A DNA stretch of 64,000 nt from Planctomicrobium piriforme (GTDB taxonomy: Bacteria; Planctomycetota; Planctomycetia; Pirellulales; UBA1268), in NCBI GenBank assembly GCA_945861585.1, contig CAMAVC010000007.1, positions 1 to 64,000 on the forward strand, given 5' to 3'. The notes below the pieces were generated by a model that was given only the letters and a program-made list of their open reading frames with translations, was not told where the DNA came from and made no database searches. How positions within the stretch are numbered: the first letter of the stretch is position 1; the number at the start of each line of letters is the position of its first letter. The position numbers and the translations under genes were made by a program. Shown here piece after piece: positions 20,404 to 30,022 of this stretch.

Positions 20404-21183
20404 GTGGTGACGGGTGGGCTGCTCGAAACGATGGTGCAGGCGGGCGATTTCGTCGGTTTTTCGGCCGGCTGGCACCGGGGCGACGTGGTGCCGACCGGCT
20501 TCGCGCCGCTCGATCGGCTCCTGCCGGCCGGTGGCGTCCGGCGCGGCAGCCTCGTCGAGTGGCTCTCGGGCGGTGAGGCGTCGGGCGCGGCCGCGCTCGC
20601 CTGCGCGGTGGCGTGCCGGCTGGCCGGGGAGGCGGATCGTGCCGGTGACATGCCGTCCACCATCGTCGTTGTCGATCGTACGGGGCGGTTTTATCCACCG
20701 GCGGTGCTGGGCTGGTTTGAGCGGGCGCGGGTTGCCGGGCGGCCTGCCCCCCGGCTCGTCGTGGCGCGGCCGGCCCACGATGCCGACGAGGTGTGGGCGA
20801 TCGATCAGGCGCTCCGCTGCCGCGGCGTGGCGGCCGTCGTGGCATGGCCAGCCCGCATCCACTCCACGGCCATGCGGCGGTGGCAGTTGGCGGCGCGAGC
20901 GAGCCTTGCGGTGGGCATGTTCATGCGGCCACTCGCGGCCCAGCGTGAGCCGAGCTGGGCGGAGGCGCGCATCGTCGTGACGGCGCGGCCGGGAGGGAGC
21001 CTGGCCGCGCGCCGTCTGCGGCTCGCGCTTGCAGGCGGGCCGTGGGCGGGCGAGGCGCAGTTGCAGGAACGGTCGGTCGAGATTGGCCTCGATCTGGCAT
21101 GTGGCGGTGAGGCGATTCTCCCGCCCGAGGCAGCCGCACCGCGTGTTCACGAACGGGAGCGGGTCGCATGCCGCGCATCATGA
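20404..21183 (+). CDS. imuA: ImuA, RecA-like component of the SOS mutasome
   Basis: A 259-residue protein of the ImuA/SulA-like RecA-fold family. The visible parts are VPTGFAPLDRLLPAGGVRRGSLVEW, where RecA relatives hold their ATP loop (here SGGEASGAAA), and a core strand STIVVVDRTGRFYPPAV. It helps ImuB and DnaE2 copy damaged DNA. GGAGG at 20392-20396 favours GTG 20404 (seven bases) over GTG 20398. Its end overlaps imuB by 16 bases, indicating coupled translation. The operon has a strong promoter overlapped by an operator-like palindrome. Confidence 0.8.
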   Translation: MVTGGLLETMVQAGDFVGFSAGWHRGDVVPTGFAPLDRLLPAGGVRRGSLVEWLSGGEASGAAALACAVACRLAGEADRAGDMPSTIVVVDRTGRFYPPAVLGWFERARVAGRPAPRLVVARPAHDADEVWAIDQALRCRGVAAVVAWPARIHSTAMRRWQLAARASLAVGMFMRPLAAQREPSWAEARIVVTARPGGSLAARRLRLALAGGPWAGEAQLQERSVEIGLDLACGGEAILPPEAAAPRVHERERVACRAS

Positions 21184-22847
21184 CGATCTGGCTGCCGCGG
21201 TGGCCCGTGCAACGTCGGCTCGGCGAGCGGCCAGAGCTGCGCGCGGTGCCGGTATTCGTCTGCCGCCGAGAGCGCCGCGGGGTGATGACGATCGTGTCGT
21301 GGGCCTGGGCGCTGCCACCGCGGCTGGAATCGCCTCGCAGCAGGCGTTCATCGGCGCCGCGCATTCCGCCGGGCATGTCTCTGGCCGAGGGGATGGCCGT
21401 GCTCGCGCTCGCGCATGGGTCGCGTGCCTGCCACATGGCCGAAGTCGATTCCGACGATCCGGCCGCCGATCGGGCGGCGCTCGAGCGCCTGGCGCGGCAG
21501 TGTCGACGATTCGCTCCGATCGTGGCCCTCGAAGACGCCGAGCGGCCCGAATGCATCCATCTCGACGTCACGGGCACGGCAGGCTTCTTCGGTGGCGAAG
21601 CGTCACTCGTGCGCACGGCCGCATGGACACTCGCTGCGCATGGCATCCATGCCCGTGTGGCCATCGCCGACACGCCGGGGGCGTCGTGGGCAGCCGCCCA
21701 CCATGCCGAGCGGCTCGGCCAGCCCCATGCCCCGCCGTTTCATCGTCGGCGCCGGTTCGTCGTCGTGTCGCCCGGTGAGCAGGCCACGGCCTTGGCGGCG
21801 CTGCCTGCGGCGGCGCTCCGCCTCGAGGCAGATGTGCTCACCATCCTCGGTGAGGTGGGCATCGATTCGATCGGTGGCGTGCTCAAGCTGTCGCGCAACA
21901 GCCTCGCTGCGCGGTTCCCGCCGACGCTTGCGATCAGGCTGTCGCAGTTCACCGGCAGCCGGGCCGAGCCGCTCATGCCCACGTTCGGGGAAGCCTTGCC
22001 GCAGGCGGCGCATGCCTGTGACGTCCCGGTGTCGCTCCGGGAGATGGATGCGGATTCGATCGCGGCCGTGCTCGAGCGTCTCGTCGGGCAGTGCATGGCG
22101 GAGCTCATGGCCCGCGGGCAAGGGATCACCGCGCTCCAGGTACGGTTCGAGCCGTATGCGGGCGTCGGTGACCGGGGAACCTGCCCTCCCGTCGTGATCG
22201 ACGTCGGGCTCTACCGTCCGACGGTCGCCGTGCGGCACGTGGTCGAGCTCGTGCGGCTGCGCATGGCTCGCGTGCGCATGCCACGAGAGATCGAAGGGAT
22301 CGCCGTGGAGGTGGTGGCGGCCGCCCCGGCGCTCTGCCGGCAGCGCACGCTCTTTTCTGGTGCGAGCTCTGGTGCGAGCGAGTCGGCGGCGGCGGAAGTG
22401 GGAATGTTGTTCGACCGGCTCGCCGGCCGACTCGGCGCGAAGGCGGTGGTCGAGCCCCATCTCGTGCGCGACGCACAGCCCGAGCATGCGTGGATGGGCA
22501 TGCCGCCGGCTGGCGGAGCATCCCGTGCGTCGGCGACACAAACGCGGCTTGCCGCGCCGGCGGAGCGCCGGCCGAGCTGGCTCTTCCCGCGGCCCGTGGT
22601 GCTCGACGTGGTGGCGGTGGTATCCGCCGCGACGGATGCCGGCCGGCCACCCGTACGGTTTCGGCACGGTGGCCAGGTGCACGATGTGGCCGCGGCCCAC
22701 GGGCCGGAACGAATCGAGACAGCCTGGTGGCGCGGGCCGATCGTGCGGCGCGACTACTACGTGGTCGAGACGCAGACGGGGGGGCGGTTTTGGATCTTTC
22801 GGCGGCTGAAAGATGGGGGCTGGTTTCTGCATGGCGTGTTTGCCTGA
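21168..22847 (+). CDS. imuB: ImuB, inactive Y-family polymerase-like mutasome hub
   Basis: A 559-residue DNA polymerase Y-family protein. The N-terminus MTIWLPRWPVQRRLGERPEL is typical of ImuB and lacks the catalytic acidic residue found there in active Y-family enzymes, so it should act as an adaptor linking the sliding clamp, ImuA and DnaE2. A helix-hairpin-helix-like region (LTILGEVGIDSIGGVLKLSR) lies mid-protein. The C-terminal 100 residues end RRDYYVVETQTGGRFWIFRR, a conserved tail of the family. It overlaps imuA by 16 bases and lies 26 bases before dnaE2. Confidence 0.88.
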   Translation: MPRIMTIWLPRWPVQRRLGERPELRAVPVFVCRRERRGVMTIVSWAWALPPRLESPRSRRSSAPRIPPGMSLAEGMAVLALAHGSRACHMAEVDSDDPAADRAALERLARQCRRFAPIVALEDAERPECIHLDVTGTAGFFGGEASLVRTAAWTLAAHGIHARVAIADTPGASWAAAHHAERLGQPHAPPFHRRRRFVVVSPGEQATALAALPAAALRLEADVLTILGEVGIDSIGGVLKLSRNSLAARFPPTLAIRLSQFTGSRAEPLMPTFGEALPQAAHACDVPVSLREMDADSIAAVLERLVGQCMAELMARGQGITALQVRFEPYAGVGDRGTCPPVVIDVGLYRPTVAVRHVVELVRLRMARVRMPREIEGIAVEVVAAAPALCRQRTLFSGASSGASESAAAEVGMLFDRLAGRLGAKAVVEPHLVRDAQPEHAWMGMPPAGGASRASATQTRLAAPAERRPSWLFPRPVVLDVVAVVSAATDAGRPPVRFRHGGQVHDVAAAHGPERIETAWWRGPIVRRDYYVVETQTGGRFWIFRRLKDGGWFLHGVFA

Positions 22848-22873
22848 CGTGTGGGCCCGAAGAGGAGGAAGCG

Positions 22874-25800
22874 ATGGCTGGAACAGGGGGTGATCGGATG
22901 GAACCGCGTTATACCGAGCTTCATTGCACGAGCAATTTTTCGTTTCTGCGCGGAGCATCGCATCCGGACGAGCTCGTGCAGACAGCCGCAGCCCTCGGCT
23001 ACGACGCCCTGGCAATCACCGACCGTGGCACCCTCAGCGGTATCGTGCGGGCGCACGGTGCCGCGAAGCAGGCGGGGCTGAAGCTCATCGTCGGGGCGCA
23101 TCTCGAGCCCTGCGATGCGGCGCCGCTCGTCGTCTGGGCCGCCGACCGGACGGGCTATGCGAATCTCTGCCGGCTGCTCACCCGCGGCTCTGCGCGGGCT
23201 GCAGAGGAAGGTGGCGAGGGCCCGGAGGGGCGGTGTGTGCTCACCTTCGACGACATCGCGGCTCATGCGGGCGGCCTCTTGGCAGGCATGCCGTTGGCGA
23301 TGCTCGCGGAGCCGCTCGAGCACCTCGCCCACTGGCGGAGCGTGTTCGACGACCGGCTCTGGGCGCTCGCCGAGGTGGCGCTCGAGGGCGACGACGACGA
23401 TCGCCTGCGGGAGTTCGCCCGCCTGGCTCAGCTGGCTGGCGTGCCCGTGGCGGCGGCCGGCGACGTGCGCTATCACGAGCGGGCCCGGCTGGCGCTGGCC
23501 GACGTGCTCACGGCCGTGCGGCTCGGAGGCACGGTGGATGCGATTCGCGGCGAGCTCCTCACGAATGGCGAGCGGCATCTGCACGAACGCCGGCGAATCG
23601 CCGAGCGGTTTCGCGCCCTGCCCGGAGCCCTCGAACGCACCGTCGAGATCGCTGGGCGGTGCACGTTCTCGCTCGACGAACTGCAGTATGAATACCCCGA
23701 GGCAAACGTGCCGGCCGGCCGCTCGGCTCGGGAGCATCTGGCCCACCTTGCCTGGAAGGGAGCCGCACAGCGCTATCCCGACGGGATTCCCGAGAAGGTT
23801 CGCGAGCTCGTGGCCCATGAGCTCGCGCTCGTCGCCGAGCTCGGCTATGAGGCCTACTTCCTCACCGTGTTCGACATCGTGCGGTTCGCCCGCCGCCGCG
23901 GCATTCTGTGCCAGGGCCGGGGGTCGGCGGCCAATTCGGCAGTCTGCTATTGCCTGGGCATCACGTCGGTCGATCCGGCGCGCATGAACGTGCTGTTCGA
24001 GCGGTTTGTGAGCCGTGAGCGGCGCGAGGCCCCCGACATCGACATCGATTTCGAGCACGACCGCCGCGAAGAGGTGATCCAATACATCTACAGCACCTAC
24101 GGTCGCACCCGTGCGGCGATGACTGCCGAGGTGATCTCGTATCGCCTGCGTTCGGCCGTCCGCGACGTCGCCAAAGCGCTGGGTTTTTCGCTCGATCGGG
24201 TCGATCACCTCGCTGAAGCGATCGATGTGGGGGATGGGGTGGAAGACCTGCCGACGCGGCTGGCCGAGGCGGGGCTCGACCCGACGAGCCCCGCGTGCAC
24301 GCATCTCACGGCGCTCGTCGGCCAGGTCATCGGCTTTCCCCGCCACCTCGGGCAGCACGTGGGGGGCATGGTGATGACCCGGGGCGAACTGTGTGACCTC
24401 GTGCCGATCCAGCCGGCCACGATGGAAGGCCGCACGATCGTGCAATGGGACAAGAACGACCTCGACGAACTGGGCATTCTGAAAGTCGATTGCCTCGCCC
24501 TCGGCATGCTGTCGGCGATCCACCGGGCGTTCGACCTCGTGGCCGAGGCCGGGGGGCCGCAACTCACGCTGGCGACGGTGCCGGCGGAAGACCCGGCCGT
24601 TTACGAGATGATCTCCCGCGCCGATACGGTGGGCGTGTTTCAGATCGAGAGTCGGGCGCAGATGAGCATGCTGCCCCGGCTCAAGCCGCGGTGCTTCTAC
24701 GACCTCGTGATCGAGGTGGCGATCGTGCGGCCGGGGCCGATCCAGGGCGACATGGTGCATCCCTATCTGCGCCGGCGGGCGGGCGAAGACCCCGTCATCT
24801 ATCCCAACGACGCGATCCGCGAGGTGCTCGAGAAGACGCTCGGCGTGCCGCTCTTTCAGGAGCAGGCGATGCGGCTGGCGGTGGTGGCGGCCGGCTTCAC
24901 GCCGGGCGAGGCCGATCAATTGCGGCGGGCGATGGGGGCCTGGCGACGGCCGGGGCTGATCGAGGAGTTTCGGCAGAAGCTCATCAATGGCATGCTCGCG
25001 CGGGGCCTGTCGCAGCAGTTCGCCGAGCAGGTGTTCGGGCAGATTCGGGGCTTCGGCGAATACGGCTTTCCCGAATCCCATGCCGCAAGTTTTGCCTTGC
25101 TCGTCTATGTGTCGGCCTGGCTCAAGTGCCATCATCCGGCCGCCTTCACTGCCGCGCTCCTGGGCAGCCAGCCGATGGGGTTCTACGCCCCTGCCCAGCT
25201 TGTGCGTGATGCCAAGGCGCATGGCGTGAGAGTGTTGCCGGCCGACGTCAACTCGAGCTGCTGGCATGCCACGCTCGAAGGCCGGCTGAAAGCCGGCCAT
25301 GAGAGACAGCCGGCGATTCGGCTGGGCCTCGAGCAGGTGTATGGCCTGAGCGAGGCGGTGGCCTCGAGGATCGAAGCGGCCCGTCGCGAGGGGGCCTTCC
25401 GGCTGCCACGCGAGCTCGCCCGCCGCGCCGGGCTCGATCGCGACGCGCTGTTGCATCTGGCTCGGGCGGGGGCGCTCGCCTCGCTCGGCCTCGATCGGCG
25501 GCGGGCGGTGTGGGAGGCGATGCAGTGGCTGGAGCGGCCGGCAGCCCGGCCGCTCTTCGCAGAGCTCGACGACGACGATGACGAAAGCGACGGCGACCTG
25601 CTGCCAGTGCTCGCACCCGAGGAAGAGGTGGTGGCCGACTACCGCACCGCCGGCCTGTCGCTCGCCGGCCATCCGCTGCAGTTCGACCGCGACTGGCTCG
25701 CCGCTCGCAGCGTGGCGACCACTGCCGAGGTGGCCGGGCTGCCAGAGGGCCGCCGTGTGGCCGTGGCTGGCATCGTGCTCACGCGGCAGCGGCCCGCGAC

Positions 25801-26050
25801 CGCGAAGGGGATGATTTTTCTCACGATCGAAGACGAAACCGGCGCTGCCAACATCGTCGTCCATCCGCGCGTGTGGGAGGCAGCCGACCTCGCCGCCCGC
25901 CGCGCCGCTGTGCTCGTGGTGCACGGCCGGATCCAGCGGCGCGGCGCAGTGGTGCACGTGGTGAGCACGCGGCTCGAATCGGCCGCCACCCTCCGCCCCG
26001 AAACCTCTCCCGCCACCGCCCTGCCCCGCATGTCCCGCGATTTCTGCTGA
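22874..26050 (+). CDS. dnaE2: Error-prone DNA polymerase III alpha-like DnaE2
   Basis: A 1058-residue C-family polymerase, the length of DnaE2 rather than the roughly 1150 residues of replicative DnaE. It has an N-terminal PHP domain (ELHCTSNFSFLRGASHPDEL, ALAITDRGTLSGIVRAH), a polymerase core with the catalytic Asp residues in APDIDIDFEHDRR, and an OB-fold near the C-terminus (VAVAGIVLTRQRPATAKGM). With ImuA and ImuB it performs mutagenic lesion bypass. GGAGG five bases before the ATG at 22874 decides the start. It is the last gene of the cassette; a repeat region follows. Confidence 0.93.
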   Translation: MAGTGGDRMEPRYTELHCTSNFSFLRGASHPDELVQTAAALGYDALAITDRGTLSGIVRAHGAAKQAGLKLIVGAHLEPCDAAPLVVWAADRTGYANLCRLLTRGSARAAEEGGEGPEGRCVLTFDDIAAHAGGLLAGMPLAMLAEPLEHLAHWRSVFDDRLWALAEVALEGDDDDRLREFARLAQLAGVPVAAAGDVRYHERARLALADVLTAVRLGGTVDAIRGELLTNGERHLHERRRIAERFRALPGALERTVEIAGRCTFSLDELQYEYPEANVPAGRSAREHLAHLAWKGAAQRYPDGIPEKVRELVAHELALVAELGYEAYFLTVFDIVRFARRRGILCQGRGSAANSAVCYCLGITSVDPARMNVLFERFVSRERREAPDIDIDFEHDRREEVIQYIYSTYGRTRAAMTAEVISYRLRSAVRDVAKALGFSLDRVDHLAEAIDVGDGVEDLPTRLAEAGLDPTSPACTHLTALVGQVIGFPRHLGQHVGGMVMTRGELCDLVPIQPATMEGRTIVQWDKNDLDELGILKVDCLALGMLSAIHRAFDLVAEAGGPQLTLATVPAEDPAVYEMISRADTVGVFQIESRAQMSMLPRLKPRCFYDLVIEVAIVRPGPIQGDMVHPYLRRRAGEDPVIYPNDAIREVLEKTLGVPLFQEQAMRLAVVAAGFTPGEADQLRRAMGAWRRPGLIEEFRQKLINGMLARGLSQQFAEQVFGQIRGFGEYGFPESHAASFALLVYVSAWLKCHHPAAFTAALLGSQPMGFYAPAQLVRDAKAHGVRVLPADVNSSCWHATLEGRLKAGHERQPAIRLGLEQVYGLSEAVASRIEAARREGAFRLPRELARRAGLDRDALLHLARAGALASLGLDRRRAVWEAMQWLERPAARPLFAELDDDDDESDGDLLPVLAPEEEVVADYRTAGLSLAGHPLQFDRDWLAARSVATTAEVAGLPEGRRVAVAGIVLTRQRPATAKGMIFLTIEDETGAANIVVHPRVWEAADLAARRAAVLVVHGRIQRRGAVVHVVSTRLESAATLRPETSPATALPRMSRDFC

Positions 26051-26095
26051 ATCGCAGAGCAGCGCATAACGACTCGCACACGGAGCCGGAGAAGT

Positions 26096-26458
26096 GCGCC
26101 GGCTGCGGGCCACCCGATCCCCCTCGCCGGACGTTCACTGCGCCCATCCTGGGCTCCGTTTACTCGGATGTGCCTGCGCTGCGCCATCCATGGCTCCGCT
26201 GGTCACAGACGCCGGCTCAAGGGACACGGGTGGCCCGCAGCCTCCTCGATTCGGTCGTGTTGAGAGTTCGGGGTTCGTGGGATTGCTGAGGCGCCTACGA
26301 GTTGGGGAGGCGAGGGGTTGCCCCTGCCGTCGAGACGGCGTATTTGACCAGCGCAGGCAGGATGCCGGAGCGCAGGCAAATCCGAGTGAGCCGGAGCCTG
26401 GAGGGCGGAGGCGAACGTCCGGTGAGACGGTACGGGGTAACCCCGAGCCGGCGCACTT
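26096..26458. repeat. Mosaic hairpin repeat, copy D (inverted pair)
   Basis: Two arms in opposite orientation fill the gap between dnaE2 and purC: about 26096-26245 (reverse orientation) and 26335-26458 (forward), separated by about 90 bases. Both contain the GCAGGCAAATCC / GGATGTGCCTGCG core. The left arm has hairpins GCCCA-TCC-TGGGC and GCCAT-CC-ATGGC; the right arm has CGGGG-TAA-CCCCG. An inverted pair of this size looks like a miniature element, but no target duplication or transposase is evident. The left arm sits 45 bases after the dnaE2 stop. Confidence 0.72.
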
Positions 26459-26513
26459 CGCTGGCTCCGATTGCGGGTGGTTATCGAGTGCGCGACCGCG
26501 TACAACACGCTGC

Positions 26514-27410
26514 ATGCAAGACGCCGTCGTCGAAACGAATCTGGGCATCGGTACGCTCTATCGCGGCAAGGTCCGCGACTGCTATCGACTCGCCGACACG
26601 ATGCTCATCGTGAGCACCGATCGGATCAGCGCGTTTGACTGGATCCTGCCGACGCCGATTCCCGGCAAAGGGCAGGTGTTGACGGCGATCTCGGCGTTTT
26701 GGTTCGACTGGCTCGCCCGTGGGCCGCGTCCGGTGGCCCACCATCTGCTCACCACCGACGTCGATGCGATGGGGCTCCCGGCGAGCGTCGATCGCGGCCC
26801 GCTCCGCGGCCGGTCGATGCTCGTGCGGCAGGCCGAGGTGATCCCGTTCGAGTGCGTGGTGCGCGGCTGGCTCGCAGGATCGGGGCTTGCCGAATATCGC
26901 CGGAGCGGCACCGTGTGCGGCGTGCCGCTGCCCGCCGGCCTGACGGCCGGCAGCCGGCTGCCGGAGCCGATCTTCACGCCCGCCACGAAGGCCGCGAGCG
27001 GCCACGATGAAAACGTGAGCTTCGACGTGATGGCGGCAGCCATCAGCGCCGAGCTGGCAGCGACGCTCCGCGCCCGCAGTCTCGATGTCTACACGCGGGG
27101 CGCAGAACATGCGGCGACGCGGGGGATCGTGCTGGCCGACACGAAGTTCGAGTGGGGCCGCACGGCCGATGGCGAGCTCCTGCTCGTGGACGAGGTGCTG
27201 ACGCCCGACAGTTCGCGATTTTGGCCCGCCGCGGCGATCGCACCCGGCCGCGTGCCCGACTCGTTCGACAAGCAGTTCGTGCGCGATTGGCTCGAGCGGA
27301 GCGGCTGGGACAAGGCCAGCCCGCCCCCTGCCCTGCCCGCCGAGGTGGTGGCGAAGACGCGGGAGAAGTATTTCGAGGCCTGCCGGCTCCTGACCGGAAA
27401 AACCCCGTGA
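26514..27410 (+). CDS. purC: Phosphoribosylaminoimidazole-succinocarboxamide synthase
   Basis: A 298-residue SAICAR synthetase, which joins aspartate to CAIR with ATP in purine synthesis. It has the family pattern: YRGKVRDCYRL at the nucleotide site, VSTDRISAFDWILPTPIPGKG, VRGWLAGSGLAEYRRSGTVCG and DTKFEWG near the C-terminus. The length fits the yeast-like/large bacterial form (about 300 residues). The ATG at 26514 matches family N-termini. TACAAC at 26501-26506 lies seven bases before the ATG with no ribosome-binding site, so it may be leaderless. The frame stays open through the repeat upstream, but that part is not coding. Confidence 0.95.
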   Translation: MQDAVVETNLGIGTLYRGKVRDCYRLADTMLIVSTDRISAFDWILPTPIPGKGQVLTAISAFWFDWLARGPRPVAHHLLTTDVDAMGLPASVDRGPLRGRSMLVRQAEVIPFECVVRGWLAGSGLAEYRRSGTVCGVPLPAGLTAGSRLPEPIFTPATKAASGHDENVSFDVMAAAISAELAATLRARSLDVYTRGAEHAATRGIVLADTKFEWGRTADGELLLVDEVLTPDSSRFWPAAAIAPGRVPDSFDKQFVRDWLERSGWDKASPPPALPAEVVAKTREKYFEACRLLTGKTP

Positions 27411-27450
27411 GGCGGCCGAGAGGAAGTGGCCTAGGGGAGCGGGTTTTTTC
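27397..27450 (+). terminator. Probable terminator after purC
   Basis: GAAAAACCC (27397-27405) pairs with GGGTTTTTTC (27441-27450), and an inner GGCC/GGCC and CCCC/GGGG extend the stem imperfectly. The T-run is part of the stem, so it could act on both strands. The purC stop lies inside it. Confidence 0.45.
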
Positions 27451-27509
27451 GAACTAGAATCGGGGCGTTCCGCCCGTCATCCGCTTGTCTTCCCCCTCTC
27501 GCTCATTCC

Positions 27510-28649
27510 ATGCTGCGTTACTGGACCGCCGGAGAATCACACGGCCCGGCCCTTGTCGCCCTCGTCGACGGCTTTCCCGCCGGACTGGCAGTCGATGTGG
27601 CGAAGATCGATGCCGAGCTCGTGCGCCGTCAGGGAGGCTATGGCCGCGGCGGCAGGCAGCGGATCGAGACGGACGCCGTCACGTTTTTGTCGGGGCTGTG
27701 GCGGGGTGTCACGCTCGGCAGCCCGCTTGCGTTGCAGGTGGTCAACAAAGACGCGAAGCTCGAAAAACTCGACGATGTCGATCGGCCCAGGCCTGGCCAC
27801 GCCGACCTGCCGGGGGCGATCAAGCACCTCGGCGGGGTGCGGGCCGTGCTGGAGCGGGCGAGTGCCCGTGAAACAGCCGCCCGGGTGGCGGCGGGCGGCC
27901 TCGCCCGACAGCTCCTCGCGGTCTTCGGTATCGACGTCGCCGGCTGGGTGACGGAGCTGGGTGACGTGCGGCTCGGCGATCGTTCGGGCACGCTCGACGA
28001 ACTGCGCGCGCTCCGCGACACGAGTGCCATCTATTCACTCCATCCCGAACGTGATGCCGAGGTGACGGCGCTGATCGACCGCGTCGGCAAGGAGGGCGAC
28101 ACGCTCGGTGGCGTGGTCGAAGTGCGGGTCGATGGTCTGCCGATCGGCCTCGGCACGCACGCGCAGTGGGATCGGAAGCTCGACGGCCGGCTCGCCCAGG
28201 CGGTGATGGCGGTGCAGGCGATCAAGGGCGTGGAGATCGGCCTGGGGTTCGAGGCGGCCCGTCGCCGCGGCTCGCAGGTGCACGACGCGATCCACTACTC
28301 GGCGGAAGACCGCGCCGGCCCCACGCTCGGATTCACGCGGCCCACGAACAATGCCGGCGGCCTCGAGGCCGGGATGACCAACGGCCAGCCGCTCGTGATC
28401 CGGGCCGCCATGAAGCCGATCAGCACGTTGCGGAAGCCGCTTGGGTCGGTGAACCTGCGGACGAAGCAGCCGGAAGAGGCGGCCTACGAGCGCAGCGACG
28501 TGTGTGCGGTGAGCGCGGCCAGTGTGATCGTGGAAAACGTGGTGGCCTTCGAGGTGGCGGCGGCGGTCGTCGACAAGTTCGGTGGCGACAGCGTTGAAGA
28601 GATGCAGGCACGGGTTCGGCTGTATCACGATCTCGCCCGGGCCCGCTGA
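27510..28649 (+). CDS. aroC: Chorismate synthase
   Basis: A 379-residue FMN-dependent enzyme making chorismate from EPSP, the last step of the shikimate pathway. The N-terminus LRYWTAGESHGPALVAL, the block RRQGGYGRGGRQRIETD and the C-terminal KPISTLRKPLGSVNL with RSDVCAVSAASVIVENVVA are the family signatures, and the length is normal. TAGAAT at 27455-27460 is a -10 candidate about 50 bases upstream. The other shikimate genes present (aroDE, aroK) are 10 kb away, so the pathway is not one operon. The following gene has its own ribosome-binding site 32 bases later. Confidence 0.96.
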   Translation: MLRYWTAGESHGPALVALVDGFPAGLAVDVAKIDAELVRRQGGYGRGGRQRIETDAVTFLSGLWRGVTLGSPLALQVVNKDAKLEKLDDVDRPRPGHADLPGAIKHLGGVRAVLERASARETAARVAAGGLARQLLAVFGIDVAGWVTELGDVRLGDRSGTLDELRALRDTSAIYSLHPERDAEVTALIDRVGKEGDTLGGVVEVRVDGLPIGLGTHAQWDRKLDGRLAQAVMAVQAIKGVEIGLGFEAARRRGSQVHDAIHYSAEDRAGPTLGFTRPTNNAGGLEAGMTNGQPLVIRAAMKPISTLRKPLGSVNLRTKQPEEAAYERSDVCAVSAASVIVENVVAFEVAAAVVDKFGGDSVEEMQARVRLYHDLARAR

Positions 28650-28681
28650 CGCGGAGCCTGGAAATCCGGAGGTGAACAAGG

Positions 28682-29896
28682 ATGTTCATCGAGCAGTCCG
28701 CGGACCGGAGACGTACCGTGCGCACGCTGTTCGTGCTGGCGGGTGTGGTGCCCTGCGCCGCGCTCGCGACGATCGCGTGGTGGTGGCACTCGAGCGGCCA
28801 CGTGGATGCCGTCGCGCGGGCGTCGGCGGTGCATCTCGGCCTGCCGGTCGCGGTGCGTGCGGTTGGCCATCCCCGCCCGGGTGTGCTCCGGCTCACGCAC
28901 GTGACTCTCGGCGCCGCGGCCGATGACGACGCGGTGCGCGTGCCGCACGTCGAGGTGGAGCGGGCGGTCGGTGAGGTGCGCGTGCGGGTGCCCCGGCTCG
29001 AGTGTTCGCCGGAGGCGGTGCGCACGCTGGCTGGCATCGCCGGCGAATGGCTGCTGCGGCCGACACGATTTCCTGATGCATGGGTCGTCGACGTCGGCAA
29101 CGTGGCCTGGCTGCCCGTGGCTGGCGTGCACGACGCCGCATCGGACGGATGGCACGTCGAGTGTGTGGCCGTCGATGATCACCGCGCCGTGCGCTGTCGT
29201 CGTGAGCCCTCCTCGGCCGACGAAGCGAGGGTGCGGGTGGGCCCCGAGGGACTCGCCGTCGAGGGCACTGTCGCAGAGGCGGTTCCGCTGGCGATCCTCG
29301 CGGCGCTCGTGCCCGGCTTTTCCGGATGGGCCGACATGGCCGGTGACCAGGCGCTTGTGAGCGGCCGTATCGATGCCGTGTCGAATGCGGAAGGGTGGTC
29401 GGGCACCGCGGCGGGCACGGTCGAGCATGCCGCGCTCGGCAGTGTGCTGGCCGCAGGTGGCGGGGCGGTCCAAGGAGAGGCGATGATCACCGTCAACAGC
29501 CTGCGATTTGCCGCCGGCCGACTCGTCGCCTGCGACATGCTCGTGTCCGCGTCGGCAGGGACGCTCCCTCAGCGGGTGCTCGACGGCCTCGTCAGCAGCT
29601 TCGGGTGCCGTCCAGGGCCGGCCTATCGCTCGATCGGTGGTGATTCGGTGCGGCGGTTCGACCGGCTCGCTTGCCGGCTCGTGATCGACGACGCTGGCCT
29701 GCGCATGCGCTCAGCCGAGGGGGGCGAGCAGGCGATCCTCGCGGTCCAGGGGTTGAGCATCCTCGACGAACCCGTGGCTGCCGTGCCCATGACGAGGCTC
29801 GCCTGGTTTTTCTCGCCGGACGGCCGGCCGGCGGTGCCGGCCACGCCGACGAGCGTCTGGCTGATGTCCGTGCTTCCCGATGCCGGCAGCTTTTGA
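28682..29896 (+). CDS. Single-pass membrane protein, unknown function
   Basis: A 404-residue protein with one N-terminal membrane helix (RTLFVLAGVVPCAALATIAWWW, residues 14-35) and a long extracytoplasmic beta-rich part. Phrases such as VDAVARASAVHLGLPVAV...LRLTHVTLGAAADDDAVRVPHVEVE and later GTVEHAALGSVLAAGGGAVQGEAMITVNSLRFAAGR resemble the repeating strands of AsmA/TamB-type envelope proteins, but I cannot assign it. GGAGG lies nine bases upstream of the ATG. It is 32 bases from aroC and probably cotranscribed with it. Confidence 0.6.
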   Translation: MFIEQSADRRRTVRTLFVLAGVVPCAALATIAWWWHSSGHVDAVARASAVHLGLPVAVRAVGHPRPGVLRLTHVTLGAAADDDAVRVPHVEVERAVGEVRVRVPRLECSPEAVRTLAGIAGEWLLRPTRFPDAWVVDVGNVAWLPVAGVHDAASDGWHVECVAVDDHRAVRCRREPSSADEARVRVGPEGLAVEGTVAEAVPLAILAALVPGFSGWADMAGDQALVSGRIDAVSNAEGWSGTAAGTVEHAALGSVLAAGGGAVQGEAMITVNSLRFAAGRLVACDMLVSASAGTLPQRVLDGLVSSFGCRPGPAYRSIGGDSVRRFDRLACRLVIDDAGLRMRSAEGGEQAILAVQGLSILDEPVAAVPMTRLAWFFSPDGRPAVPATPTSVWLMSVLPDAGSF

Positions 29897-30022
29897 CGCA
29901 TTCTTGACACAGGTGAGACCGGTTGCTGACGGGTGGAGGCTGGCAGATTTGCCGAAAAACGTCAGAGTATCGACATGAGCGTCCGATGTTCGCGACGTTC
30001 CGGCCTTCAGGAGAGGAACCTC

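Noticed and set aside
22757-26113. A 1118-codon open frame antisense to dnaE2
   Set aside because: It is the mirror of a clear DnaE2 gene with all catalytic motifs. Long antisense frames are expected at this GC content, and its protein is rich in His/Arg/Gly without any domain.
26096-26458. The inverted arms as a transposon or MITE
   Set aside because: The arms resemble terminal inverted repeats, but I see no target-site duplication, no transposase, and the module also occurs singly. I keep it as a repeat without claiming mobility.
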